From Prevotella sp. (GTDB taxonomy: Bacteria; Bacteroidota; Bacteroidia; Bacteroidales; Bacteroidaceae), in assembly GCA_024697405.1 (NCBI GenBank), contig JAILFU010000065.1, positions 1-63,884 of the forward strand: a stretch of 63,884 nucleotides of DNA, in the 5' to 3' direction. Below, piece after piece: positions 1 to 8,146 of the stretch. The notes under the pieces were generated by a model, which ran no database searches, was not told the origin of the DNA, and saw nothing but the letters and a program-made list of their open reading frames with translations. How positions within the stretch are numbered: the first letter of the stretch is position 1; each line of letters opens with the position of its first letter. The position numbers and the translations under genes were made by a program.

Positions 1-403
1 TGCCATTCTCCACAGCCACGGTCTTCAGCACACGCTGCTGCTGGCTGTCAATGGCTCCTACATAAAGGACATTCTTCGTGGAGGGGACAGAAAACCTCAG
101 TGTGACAGTCTCTCCTTCGGCCACAGTGGTGCGAGTGTAATAGGATACGTCCTCGTTAAACAAAGGATTCTTGTCATACACGGCTACGGTGTACTGCTGG
201 TCCAGACCCAGATTTACAGTGATGCTGGCTGTTACCTCCTTTGTCATCTTCCAGTCATGCTGAGGGTCAATCTTCGCGCCGAGATGCTTTTCGGCATTTG
301 CCAGTTTGTCGGCCTCGGTATAGGTTCCGTCATCGTGCGAGCACGCCATTAATCCCAACGACAAACAAGCCAGGCCAATCAATAGCTTTGCGTTCATCTT
401 CAT
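1..403 (-). CDS. Lipoprotein, N-terminal part only (possibly LruC-type)
   Basis: The gene runs off the left edge, so only about 134 N-terminal residues are visible. Translation from the ATG at 403 gives a lipoprotein signal peptide ending LGLMAC-S, so the product should be lipidated and sent to the envelope. The mature start (TEADKLANAEKHLGAKID, then DPQHDW) followed by a beta-rich stretch resembles the N-terminus of large Bacteroidota surface proteins of the LruC type, but the diagnostic C-terminal domain lies outside the window. A good -7 box sits 34 bases upstream. The lipoprotein call is firm; the family is a guess. Confidence 0.6.
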   Translation of the reverse strand, partial: MKMNAKLLIGLACLSLGLMACSHDDGTYTEADKLANAEKHLGAKIDPQHDWKMTKEVTASITVNLGLDQQYTVAVYDKNPLFNEDVSYYTRTTVAEGETVTLRFSVPSTKNVLYVGAIDSQQQRVLKTVAVENG

Positions 404-436
404 AATCAATTATTAATAATGTATTCGAATACGGTG

Positions 437-444
437 CAAAGGTA
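437..444 (-). promoter_or_regulatory. Promoter -7 box for the leftmost lipoprotein gene
   Basis: Read on the minus strand this is TACCTTTG, an exact match to the Bacteroidota -7 consensus TAnnTTTG. It lies 34 bases before the ATG at 403. No clear -33 element was assigned. Confidence 0.6.
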
Positions 445-512
445 CAAAAAAAAAAGAAAACTACAAAAAAAAGAATGATTTTCTTCCGCCGTTTATGAAA
501 AAGTAAACGATA

Positions 513-561
513 ACCACCACTTGGGCAGCTCTTTCAAAAGAAAAGAACTGCCCAAGGTGGT
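513..561 (-). terminator. Long hairpin downstream of the nucleotidyltransferase gene
   Basis: The segment folds into a long stem. ACCACC, CTTGGGCAG and TCTTTT on the left pair with AAAAGA, CTGCCCAAG and GGTGGT on the right, with single-base interruptions. It lies 49 bases past the stop codon at 610. No strong U-tract follows in the minus direction, so it may act as an mRNA 3' end stabiliser and not as a classical terminator. Confidence 0.5.
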
Positions 562-609
562 CATTGCTGCTCTCCTGGCGACGCATGCGCGTCATTGCCA
601 AGGCTGCTT

Positions 610-1530
610 TCAGAACAGTTTGTTGGGATATACACCCTCGTCGACGAGCTTCTGGATGCGCTCCACAGTGGCCTGGCGGTCGGCAGCGTATGTAACGCCG
701 AACCACTTCGAGGTGGTGTCGAGCACTTCGCAGGTGGCCGTTCCCTCGGTGATGAGCTTGTTCACCATGAGCGGGATGAAGAACTCGGCCTTCAGGTTCT
801 CCATGTTCTTCGGGTTGCTGAGGAACTCCTTGAAGTATGCCTCGGAGTAATCGAAGTAGTCGGGTGTGAAGCCCCACATGTTCATGCTGACAGGCACATT
901 CTCCTCCAGGGGCTGCCACTCGCCCTGCTCGTCCTTGAAGCAGATGGCATTGCCCTTGTCGGCTATGCGCATAATCTCCGTACGCTCCACCACGTCGGTG
1001 AGGTGGCGCTTCTCATTGTAGGCGCATACGCCGCGTGCCACACTTCCGTTCTCACTCAGCGTGTTGCAGCAGCGGAAGCCCACCATGGCATACTCGTTCT
1101 TAGAGCCATCGGGCAGGTTAGCCAGGAACTTGCCTATCTGCATGAAGGCATCGCGGCCGTAGAAGTCGTCGCAGTTGATAACACAGAAGGGCTCCTTGAT
1201 GACGTCCTTGCCCATGAGCACGGCGTGGTTGGTTCCCCAGGGCTTTACACGGCCTTCGGGCACGGTGAATCCTTCGGGCAGCGAGTCGAGTGCCTGGAAG
1301 CAGAGCTCACAAGGCACCTGTCCCTCGTACTTCGAAAGGATCTGCGTGCGGAACTGCTCCTCGAAGTCCTTGCGGATAACCCATACGATCTTTCCGAATC
1401 CGGCCTGTATGGCATCGTAGATACTATAGTCCATAATGGTCTCGCCATTGGGGCCCAGACCGTCGAGCTGCTTCAGTCCGCCGTAGCGGCTGCCCATGCC
1501 AGCAGCGAGCAGGAATAGTGTAGGTTTCAT
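610..1530 (-). CDS. Sugar-nucleotide pyrophosphorylase-like nucleotidyltransferase
   Basis: The 306-residue cytosolic protein begins MKPTLFLLAAGMGSRYGG. This is the classic N-terminal nucleotide-binding loop (LAAGxGxR) of the NTP_transferase family, which joins an NTP to a sugar-1-phosphate. A second motif, CVINCDDFYGRDAF near residue 110, carries the metal-binding aspartates. Sugar specificity cannot be read from the sequence. The ATG at 1530 is chosen over an upstream in-frame ATG at 1596 because the family motif starts immediately after it and a promoter box lies at 1564-1571. It is transcribed alone. Confidence 0.85.
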   Translation of the reverse strand: MKPTLFLLAAGMGSRYGGLKQLDGLGPNGETIMDYSIYDAIQAGFGKIVWVIRKDFEEQFRTQILSKYEGQVPCELCFQALDSLPEGFTVPEGRVKPWGTNHAVLMGKDVIKEPFCVINCDDFYGRDAFMQIGKFLANLPDGSKNEYAMVGFRCCNTLSENGSVARGVCAYNEKRHLTDVVERTEIMRIADKGNAICFKDEQGEWQPLEENVPVSMNMWGFTPDYFDYSEAYFKEFLSNPKNMENLKAEFFIPLMVNKLITEGTATCEVLDTTSKWFGVTYAADRQATVERIQKLVDEGVYPNKLF

Positions 1531-1563
1531 ATCGTTTGTTTTGGTTAAAAAAGAATCTGTGTG

Positions 1564-1571
1564 CAAAATTA
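1564..1571 (-). promoter_or_regulatory. Promoter -7 box for the nucleotidyltransferase gene
   Basis: The minus-strand sequence TAATTTTG matches TAnnTTTG and lies 34 bases before the ATG at 1530. Its position between the two possible starts supports the downstream one. Confidence 0.55.
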
Positions 1572-1650
1572 CTAATTTTTCCTGAGATAATAGCAAACCT
1601 TCGGCTGTTTTTTTCCTATAAAGCGCATTCTAGCAAAAAAAGGGCTGCTC

Positions 1651-1685
1651 TTTGTGGAAGGAAAGAATAATTTTTCGTACCTTTG
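1651..1685 (+). promoter_or_regulatory. Promoter for the S24 protein
   Basis: TTTG at 1651-1654 and TACCTTTG at 1678-1685 form a Bacteroidota-type promoter with a 23-base spacer, slightly longer than usual. The ATG at 1709 follows by 24 bases. Confidence 0.6.
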
Positions 1686-1708
1686 CATGGCATAAGCAGA
1701 CAACGACG

Positions 1709-2683
1709 ATGAACAAGAAGGAACTGAACGAAGAACTGAAACGCATGCGCCAGGCAGGGCTGAACCCCCTGAAGTGCGACACGGCCGTGCCGCTGGTCGA
1801 CGTCCCCGTCCTGGCGGGATATCCTGCCGAGGCTGGCGACAGCAGCGACGGGGAGCATGTGCTGCTGCCCCGCAAGCTGGTGGGCCGTCACCCGGTGTTC
1901 CTCATCGATGCCGAAGGGCTGTCGATGAAAGACGCCGGCATCATGTCGGGCGACCGGCTGGAAGTGCAGATGGGCACGGAAGTGGCCGACGGCGACATCG
2001 TGGTGGCCGAGGTGGATGGTTCCTACACGGTGAAGACGCTGTTCACCGACGAGGATGGCACGATGTGGCTGGTGCCACAGAACAGCGAGTACGACGCCAT
2101 TGCGCTGACCGGCTCGCTCTGGCGCATCATCGGCAAGGTCATCGGACTCCGCAAAAGCATGCAGCGCACCCCCTACAGCGACTGTGCCAAGGCAGTGATG
2201 CGCATGCGCCGCACAAACGGGGAGCACACTCCTGCCCCTTCCGCCCAAACGCCCCAGACTGAGCAGCCGAGGAACCTGGTGTTCAAGGCCTTCAGCAACC
2301 GCCGACCGATAGACTTCGCCACCATCAGGAGTGTGGTGGAGCGGGTCATCGTGCTGCAGATGAGACATTGCTACGAGTGGTATGCCGTCTACAGGGTGAC
2401 GATGGATCTGAAGATGCTCGACGAACTGAAACTGACCAAATTCGCCCAGCAGATGCAGGCGTGGTTTCCCGATACGCCCCTCCGTTGTACGGCCGATGCG
2501 CTAGGCGACTATGCCGTAGGGCACACGGGCAAGGCTTTCAAGCTATGGAACAGCGAACAGTACCGTCAGGAGCGGCGCAAGCGCCAGACGGTGACAGCCT
2601 TCAACATTCTCTATCACCGCTGCGAGGAGCTGCGTGCCGCCCTCTTCCCCCTGCCCACGCTGGAGCTGGGGCTGCCCATGTAG
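1709..2683 (+). CDS. S24 (LexA/UmuD-type) autopeptidase domain protein with unassigned C-terminal domain
   Basis: The 324-residue product has an S24 fold over roughly residues 30-150. An AG pair at about 36-37 in VLAGYP matches the self-cleavage site of LexA and UmuD. LSMKDAGIMSGD carries the nucleophilic serine and YTVKTLF carries the catalytic lysine. The 25 or so residues before the cleavage site are too short for a helix-turn-helix, so the N-terminus looks more like UmuD than LexA. Residues 190-324 form a basic, helical domain with paired histidines and arginines that I do not recognise. No umuC gene lies nearby. It could be a damage-responsive regulator; the S24 call is firm and the role is inference. 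Its 3' end overlaps the convergent gene. Confidence 0.75.
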   Translation: MNKKELNEELKRMRQAGLNPLKCDTAVPLVDVPVLAGYPAEAGDSSDGEHVLLPRKLVGRHPVFLIDAEGLSMKDAGIMSGDRLEVQMGTEVADGDIVVAEVDGSYTVKTLFTDEDGTMWLVPQNSEYDAIALTGSLWRIIGKVIGLRKSMQRTPYSDCAKAVMRMRRTNGEHTPAPSAQTPQTEQPRNLVFKAFSNRRPIDFATIRSVVERVIVLQMRHCYEWYAVYRVTMDLKMLDELKLTKFAQQMQAWFPDTPLRCTADALGDYAVGHTGKAFKLWNSEQYRQERRKRQTVTAFNILYHRCEELRAALFPLPTLELGLPM

Positions 2684-4704
2684 TCTGCCGTCTGGGCCAG
2701 CCTGCTGGTCTGCTGGCAGTCTACATTTGAGTAGTAGACAATATGGCGTGTGTCCACCAGCTCGCCCTTGCGGCAGTTGCGCGGCTGGTCGTCATAGCTG
2801 GCATAAAGGAGGGCAGTGAGCACCGAGTTGACATTCTGCGGACAGTCGACACTCATCTGCTTGCCCGAATAGTTCACGATGCCAAAGCAGTCGTCGATGT
2901 TCACCCATCCCGGCCCGAAGCGATAATGGCGACGGGTGCTGGTGAACTCATCCTCGCTGATGGCCAGCAGGCCACCCTTCTCCTTGAATATAGTGCAGTC
3001 TTCGCGTGCGCGTACCGTATCTTTATATACCAAGGCATTCCCTGCCGTGGAGTGGATGGAGAAACGCATGTCCAGTGCCGAGTCGTTGCAGAGCAGATGG
3101 CCGTAGAGTGTCCACTCTTCGCCGTCAAGGGTCACATACCACCCTCCCGGCACGGCATTGGTGCGGCGGCCCTCCACCTCATACCATCCCAGCAGGTTGC
3201 CAGTGTTATTGGCCTTGAAAGGAACTATCAGGTTGGAGAGCTGTGGCAGGAAGTCCCTGGTCTGATGCGGGGCGATGTAGCCCGTATAGCTCCTGAGTCC
3301 CTCGCTCCAGCTGAAGCAGGCGAAGTGGTCTTTGGTGTTGGAGCGCACCACATGCTGGCAGGGCAGCACACGGGCCTCAGCATAGCGCTGGCAGAAGTTC
3401 TCCCATTCCGTAGGCTGCATGTCGGCCGTGCTCCACACATGGTGCATCAGCCAGGTCATCATCACGCGATGGGCCTCCACACCCATACGGCGTGCGCCGA
3501 TGTCGCTGCGCAACAGCCACGAGCCGTCGGACGTGGTCGTCTGGCGGTATCTTATCATCTCGTAGGCCCGCTGCTCCAGCATCAGTGCATCGGCATCGCG
3601 CAGCATGCAGGCCATCGTCGTGTAGCTGGTCATCTGGTCGTAGAGGAACAGGCTCCAGTCGTTGCCGTTGGGCATGGCCAGCTCGCCATCGCTCAGTGCC
3701 AGCCACCACAGCACGCTGTCGCACACCTCGCGGCAGTGGTGGAGTAAAGCCCTGCTCTCCGCCCTGCCCTTTTTCAGCGAAGGGTCTGTGACCGACCGGA
3801 ATAGCCTCAGTGCCAGCGCGGCCTCGCCCAGTTCCTGGATGACCACATTCTGGTAGGAGGTGTGGAAGTAGTTATGGTTCTGCAAGGTATAGTCTTCATA
3901 GAGATTCTGCCCCCGGTAGAGGTCGCAGACGCGTTTGCCGTCGTAGCCCGGGTCAACGACGGTCTGGTCGGTGGCGTCGGAAGGATGGGAGTAGCTGTTG
4001 ACGGCGAACTCGCGCATGCGGTCATACCAACGGGGTGCCAGTTCATCATCTGGAAACAGCCCTAGCGTGGCAGCCAGCACATCGGCCTCCCAGCCGTTCT
4101 CCTCGGCTTTTGTGTCGCCCTTGTAGCCTGTGGGCACCTGCCGCTCCAGCTCGTAGTTGCACTCGGCTTTCAGCAGCCGGTAGATGCAGGTGCGCTGCTG
4201 CGCTGAAAGACGGTCCCAAAGGAAGAACGCCGAATAGGCCACGCTCATGGCCCATAGCGAACTCTCCCACACATGATCCTGCTCGCTGACAGACCCCCAG
4301 TAGCGGCCGTCGGCACACACTTTCAGCCGATTGGCCTTATGGGTGGAATAGGCGAAGACCAGCGACTGCATGGCCATCTGCTCCAAGTCCTGCCAGCTGA
4401 CACCTTGAGGCAGCGTCACCTTGTCGCGGCCATACCTAGTGAGGAAGGCGCAGACCATGCCCAGGTCGGCATTGCTCCGCACGCCGTCCTCGTTGCTCCG
4501 CATGGTGTTGTTCGAACGGAAGCAGCCACAGGCCTCACCCTCGCTGTTCGGCTCCTGGCACGGCTGGAAGTCGGCCTTCATATAGGTGGTGAAGCGGGCC
4601 AGCATCTGCAGCAGCGAGTCTTGCATCTCCTGCTCCGGCAGGGGGGCGGCCCCCGCCGTTGTTGTCAGCAGCAGCGTCAGGGCTGCCAGTATCATCCTTC
4701 TCAT
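2614..4704 (-). CDS. Secreted alpha/alpha-toroid-like protein, possible glycan-active enzyme
   Basis: The 696-residue protein has a signal peptide (MRRMILAALTLLL, cleavage near AGAAP). The N-terminal two thirds are rich in helices with regularly spaced aromatic pairs (WESSLWAMSVAYSAFFLWDR, NHNYFHTSYQ), as in alpha/alpha toroid hydrolases and lyases. The C-terminal third turns beta-rich (GWYVTLDGEEWTLYGHLLC). That order is common in polysaccharide lyases, but I recognise no family signature. It starts 9 bases after the GH127 stop codon, so both share an operon and probably a substrate. The last 20 or so residues (SPSSSVGRGK...) are encoded antisense to the S24 gene and look unselected, suggesting loss of the ancestral stop. 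Confidence 0.6.
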   Translation of the reverse strand: MRRMILAALTLLLTTTAGAAPLPEQEMQDSLLQMLARFTTYMKADFQPCQEPNSEGEACGCFRSNNTMRSNEDGVRSNADLGMVCAFLTRYGRDKVTLPQGVSWQDLEQMAMQSLVFAYSTHKANRLKVCADGRYWGSVSEQDHVWESSLWAMSVAYSAFFLWDRLSAQQRTCIYRLLKAECNYELERQVPTGYKGDTKAEENGWEADVLAATLGLFPDDELAPRWYDRMREFAVNSYSHPSDATDQTVVDPGYDGKRVCDLYRGQNLYEDYTLQNHNYFHTSYQNVVIQELGEAALALRLFRSVTDPSLKKGRAESRALLHHCREVCDSVLWWLALSDGELAMPNGNDWSLFLYDQMTSYTTMACMLRDADALMLEQRAYEMIRYRQTTTSDGSWLLRSDIGARRMGVEAHRVMMTWLMHHVWSTADMQPTEWENFCQRYAEARVLPCQHVVRSNTKDHFACFSWSEGLRSYTGYIAPHQTRDFLPQLSNLIVPFKANNTGNLLGWYEVEGRRTNAVPGGWYVTLDGEEWTLYGHLLCNDSALDMRFSIHSTAGNALVYKDTVRAREDCTIFKEKGGLLAISEDEFTSTRRHYRFGPGWVNIDDCFGIVNYSGKQMSVDCPQNVNSVLTALLYASYDDQPRNCRKGELVDTRHIVYYSNVDCQQTSRLAQTADYMGSPSSSVGRGKRAARSSSQR

Positions 4705-4713
4705 AAAACGCCC

Positions 4714-7017
4714 TTATTTGCAAAGTCTGATTTCGCTGATGCGCGGCGTCTGCCGGCCTTGCTCCGCACCGAGGGTGATGGTGGCAGGAGACTTCATCTC
4801 GGCGGGCAAAGCGACGGTGGCTACGCCGGAACGGTCGAAGCGGACGCTGCCGAGCGACGTGCCGTCGATGCCGACGACTATCGCATCGCGGTCGGCAAAG
4901 CCTTTTATGCGCACGTACTTAGCATCGGTGGTCTTCATCTGGTAGGAAAACGACGTACGTGTGCGGCGCCAGTGGACGCCCTCGTCGGCTCCGTTCCAGG
5001 CGTCCTTGCCCTGGTAGAAGTGGTCGCTCTCCGACTGCTGCTCGCCGCAGTACACCTTGTCCACGGTCTGGGCCTCAAAGGCCATGCGAGCCTGCTCGTC
5101 GGCTGCCAGCTGCTGCTGTCGTGCTGCCCATTCCTCCTCGGTGTAGAGGGGGAAGTATATCTGGTAGCGGCACTCATAGAGCTGGTAGAACGGCACGAGT
5201 GTCATGCCCTCGAACGAGGGGATGGTGACGCCTTTCAGCTGGAACGTCAGGGGCTTGCCCTCCACAGGCTGCAAGTGGGCTGTCACCTCATTCGGTGAAC
5301 CGATGATGGCTGGCATCTGCGTTAAGGGAATCTTCGGCCCGTTGGCTATGTGGCCTCCACGGCTATCGTCGGCATACATGCCGTCCTGACGATCGGTGCC
5401 GGTCTTGGCAGCCAGCACGACGGGTCCATAAAGGAAGGAGTACTGGGCCTTCTTGTCGGGGGTCGTCTCGGCAGTGAGGTGCATGGGCAGCGACACATGC
5501 ACCCGGTCGCCGTCCTGCCACTTGCGGTCGATGACGAGGTAGCCGTCCTTCTCCTTGGTGTCAACGGGGGAACCGTTGACCACGGACGTCACGCTGGTGC
5601 ACCACTGGGGCAGGCGAATCTTCAGGACGAACTGGCGGGGCTTCTTCGTGTGGATGGTGAGGTCGGTCGACGGCTCCTGCGGGAAGCGGTTCTCCTGCCT
5701 GACGGTCAGGTCGCCCCACATCAGTGTGGAGGGGATGAAGAGGTTGACAATGAGGTCGTTGCCCTCGTGGGCGTAGATCATCTCGCCGTAGCGGGCGGGG
5801 TTCTCAATACCCGTTCCCACACAGCACCACATCGATGTCTGCGGTTGTGAATAGACACGATAGTGGCCGGAGCGCATCGGCGTAAAGTAGACGAAGCCGC
5901 CCTGCACGGGATTGAGGATGGAGAGGATGTGGTTGTAGAGGGCGCGCTCGTAGTAGTCTATGTAATTCTTGTCGGCCGAGGTCTGGTAGAGCATCTTCGT
6001 CAGGCGCAGCATGTTGTAGGTGTTGCAACTCTCCGGCCCCTGCTCGCTCTCCAGCAGTCCGCTGAAATCGTTGGTGGGATTGAAATGCTCGCGCATGGAG
6101 TTGCCACCGATGCTGACGCTGCGCTGGCCGATAACCACGTCCCAGAAGAACTTCGCCGCGCGGTCCCAGTCGGCCAGGCCCTCCAGGTCGGCAATACGCT
6201 TGTAGCCGATGACCTTGGGAATTTGCGTGTTGGCATGCTTGCCCGTCAGATTGTCCTCGCCTTTGAGCAGCGGCTGCAGCATCTGCTGGTCGCTGAACTG
6301 ATGGGCCAGCCGCAGGTATTTCTTGTCGCCCGTGATGGCGGCGACATCGGCGAAGGTCTCATTGAGTCCGCCCTGCTCGCTGCGCAGCATCTGCTGTATC
6401 TGGTCGTCGGTCAGGTTCTTCACCTCGTCTATCATCCAGTCGGTCAGCTTCACGAGCATGTCTTTGGCAGCCTTGCGCCCCGCGATGAGCCAAGCATCAC
6501 GCAGTCCAGCATAAATCTTATGGATGTTGTAGAGCGGCACCCAGCGGTCGTTCAGTCCGAAGGAGTTGGCACGGATGTTTCCCTCGGCTAGCTCGCCCCA
6601 AATTTTCTTCGGGTCGGGCACGCCGCTAACATAGCCGTTTCCGGCGGCATCCTGGCAACGCTTCAGCTCGCTGAGGAAATAGTCCAGCCGCACCTCTATC
6701 TCCTTGTTGCCCGTGGCAGCGAGCATATAGCTCAGGGCAGAAAGATAGTGGCCGCCGATGTGGCCGTCCAAGCCGGTGTTCTCCCAGTTGGTGTAGTTCT
6801 CGGCCTTCGGCGTCAGGCCGGCGCCCTTCAGGTAGGGAGCCAACAGGCGGTCGGCGTCCATGCCCAGAAGATAGTGAATGTCTAGCTGCTGGTTCTTCAG
6901 GAACTGACTGTCGCCCAAACGGACGCTACTGATGGGGAAAGTCTCGATGCGGGTCTGCAGCTGGGCCGCCGATGAAAGCGAGGCCGCCAGCAGCAAGGTG
7001 GTCAGGAAATGCTTCAT
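4714..7017 (-). CDS. Glycoside hydrolase family 127-type enzyme (beta-L-arabinofuranosidase family)
   Basis: The 767-residue protein has a signal peptide (MKHFLTTLLLAASLSSAAQ). NLTD/NETFADVA and LADLEGLADWDRA segments, the ESCNTYNM motif (Glu329, Cys331) and the MWCCVGTG motif (Cys398, Cys399) match GH127. In that family one Glu and three Cys bind zinc and a Cys is the nucleophile. Residues beyond about 600 add beta domains, including one resembling a carbohydrate-binding module near the C-terminus. Members remove L-arabinofuranose from plant or microbial glycans. The ATG at 7017 is used because the signal peptide starts there. The downstream toroid-like gene is probably co-transcribed. Confidence 0.9.
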   Translation of the reverse strand: MKHFLTTLLLAASLSSAAQLQTRIETFPISSVRLGDSQFLKNQQLDIHYLLGMDADRLLAPYLKGAGLTPKAENYTNWENTGLDGHIGGHYLSALSYMLAATGNKEIEVRLDYFLSELKRCQDAAGNGYVSGVPDPKKIWGELAEGNIRANSFGLNDRWVPLYNIHKIYAGLRDAWLIAGRKAAKDMLVKLTDWMIDEVKNLTDDQIQQMLRSEQGGLNETFADVAAITGDKKYLRLAHQFSDQQMLQPLLKGEDNLTGKHANTQIPKVIGYKRIADLEGLADWDRAAKFFWDVVIGQRSVSIGGNSMREHFNPTNDFSGLLESEQGPESCNTYNMLRLTKMLYQTSADKNYIDYYERALYNHILSILNPVQGGFVYFTPMRSGHYRVYSQPQTSMWCCVGTGIENPARYGEMIYAHEGNDLIVNLFIPSTLMWGDLTVRQENRFPQEPSTDLTIHTKKPRQFVLKIRLPQWCTSVTSVVNGSPVDTKEKDGYLVIDRKWQDGDRVHVSLPMHLTAETTPDKKAQYSFLYGPVVLAAKTGTDRQDGMYADDSRGGHIANGPKIPLTQMPAIIGSPNEVTAHLQPVEGKPLTFQLKGVTIPSFEGMTLVPFYQLYECRYQIYFPLYTEEEWAARQQQLAADEQARMAFEAQTVDKVYCGEQQSESDHFYQGKDAWNGADEGVHWRRTRTSFSYQMKTTDAKYVRIKGFADRDAIVVGIDGTSLGSVRFDRSGVATVALPAEMKSPATITLGAEQGRQTPRISEIRLCK

Positions 7018-7043
7018 AATAGTTGTGTCAGTGATTCTTGTTG

Positions 7044-7075
7044 CAAAGGAACAAAAAAAAACGCAAACTGCCAAA
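7044..7075 (-). promoter_or_regulatory. Promoter for the GH127 operon
   Basis: On the minus strand TTTG (7075-7072), a 20-base spacer and TTCCTTTG (7051-7044) form a Bacteroidota promoter with one mismatch in the -7 box. It is divergent from the promoter of the Rpn gene at 7102-7133. Confidence 0.5.
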
Positions 7076-7101
7076 CAAATAGCGAAAAAAACCTTTATTT
7101 A

Positions 7102-7133
7102 TTTTGCACTTTGGGCTTTTCTTCGTATCTTTG
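7102..7133 (+). promoter_or_regulatory. Promoter for Rpn-family gene 1
   Basis: TTTTG at 7102-7106, a 19-base spacer and TATCTTTG at 7126-7133 match the Bacteroidota consensus exactly. The first in-frame ATG follows only 10 bases after the -7 box, so the mRNA leader would be very short if that start is used. Confidence 0.65.
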
Positions 7134-7143
7134 TCCCCAGCTA

Positions 7144-8115
7144 ATGACAGAAAAGATGAGAGACCGGACATTTATCAGTTTTGACTGGGCCTTGAAACGG
7201 CTGCTACGCGACAAGGCTAACTTCGACGTGCTGGAGGGCTTCGTTTCCACGCTCCTTGAAAAACGTGTGAAGATTCATCGTCTGCTAGAGAGCGAAAGCA
7301 ACAAAGACCGCGACGATGCCAAGATGAACCGCGTAGACCTGCTAGCTGAGGACGAGGCCGGCGAGATGCTCCTAGTGGAGGTGCAGGGCGAGTCGGAATT
7401 CGCCTATTTCCAGCGCATCCTCTTCGGGGCATCAAAACTGGTCACAGAATACATTGACAGCGGAAAGAACTACGAGAACGTGAAAAAGGTGTACAGCATC
7501 AACATCGTGTACTTCGACCTGGGTCAGGGCAAGGACTTCTTCTACCGCGGTAAGACCGAGTTCCGCGGTGCACATTTTAACGATGTGCTACAGTTGTCCA
7601 CCTTCCAGCGCCAAAAGTTCGGCGTGGATGCCGTCTACAAGCTGTTTCCCGAATATATCATCCTGAAAGTGAATGACTTCAACCGCTGGTCGAAAGAGCC
7701 GTTGGAGCAGTGGGCCTATTTCCTGAGCAACACCGACATACCCGAAGACGCCAATGCCCCCGGACTGCAGGAGGCACGCGAAAAACTGCGATTTGCAAGC
7801 ATGAACCGCGAGGAGCAGGCTGCCTATCGCCGCTATATCGACAACCGTGTCATCCTGGCCGATCAGATTATAACTGCCCGGGGCGAGGGTAAGCTGGAAG
7901 GGCGTGCAGAAGGCTTTGAGGAAGGACGTGAGGAAGGACGTGCGGAAGGACGTGAAGAAGGACGTGCGGAAGGACGTGCAGAAGGACGTGCAGAAGGACG
8001 TGCAGAAGGAGAGCGAATGAAGACGCTAGAGATTGCACACAAAATGAAGGCATGTGGCGCTAGCATTGCAGACATCGTCAGGTTCACCGGCCTCACAGAG
8101 AAAGACATCCTTTAG
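7144..8115 (+). CDS. Rpn-family PD-(D/E)XK nuclease (recombination-promoting nuclease), copy 1
   Basis: The product is 323 residues from the ATG at 7144; a second ATG at 7156 fits the family start (MRDRTFISFDWALKRLL) equally well. Asp65, Glu79 and Gln81 in NRVDLLAEDE...LLVEVQGE form a PD-(D/E)XK active site of the Rpn/YhgA type. Known Rpn proteins are DNases that promote recombination and, in some bacteria, act in phage defence, with a short C-terminal product from an internal start as inhibitor. The C-terminus carries tandem EGRAEG/REEGRAEG units encoded by 12-bp repeats at about 7918-8010, then a helical segment ending FTGLTEKDIL. Internal ATGs at 7801 and 8017 could give short forms; this is inference. 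Confidence 0.85.
   Translation: MTEKMRDRTFISFDWALKRLLRDKANFDVLEGFVSTLLEKRVKIHRLLESESNKDRDDAKMNRVDLLAEDEAGEMLLVEVQGESEFAYFQRILFGASKLVTEYIDSGKNYENVKKVYSINIVYFDLGQGKDFFYRGKTEFRGAHFNDVLQLSTFQRQKFGVDAVYKLFPEYIILKVNDFNRWSKEPLEQWAYFLSNTDIPEDANAPGLQEAREKLRFASMNREEQAAYRRYIDNRVILADQIITARGEGKLEGRAEGFEEGREEGRAEGREEGRAEGRAEGRAEGRAEGERMKTLEIAHKMKACGASIADIVRFTGLTEKDIL
7918..8010 (+). repeat. 12-bp tandem repeat inside Rpn gene 1
   Basis: About seven and a half copies of a 12-bp unit (GAAGGACGTG plus two variable bases) encode the repeated Glu-Gly-Arg-Ala/Glu segment. Units are near identical at the DNA level, so copy number could change by slippage without breaking the frame. Confidence 0.85.
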
Positions 8116-8146
8116 CAATGGCTTGAAACGTTATAATCTGGTGGAG

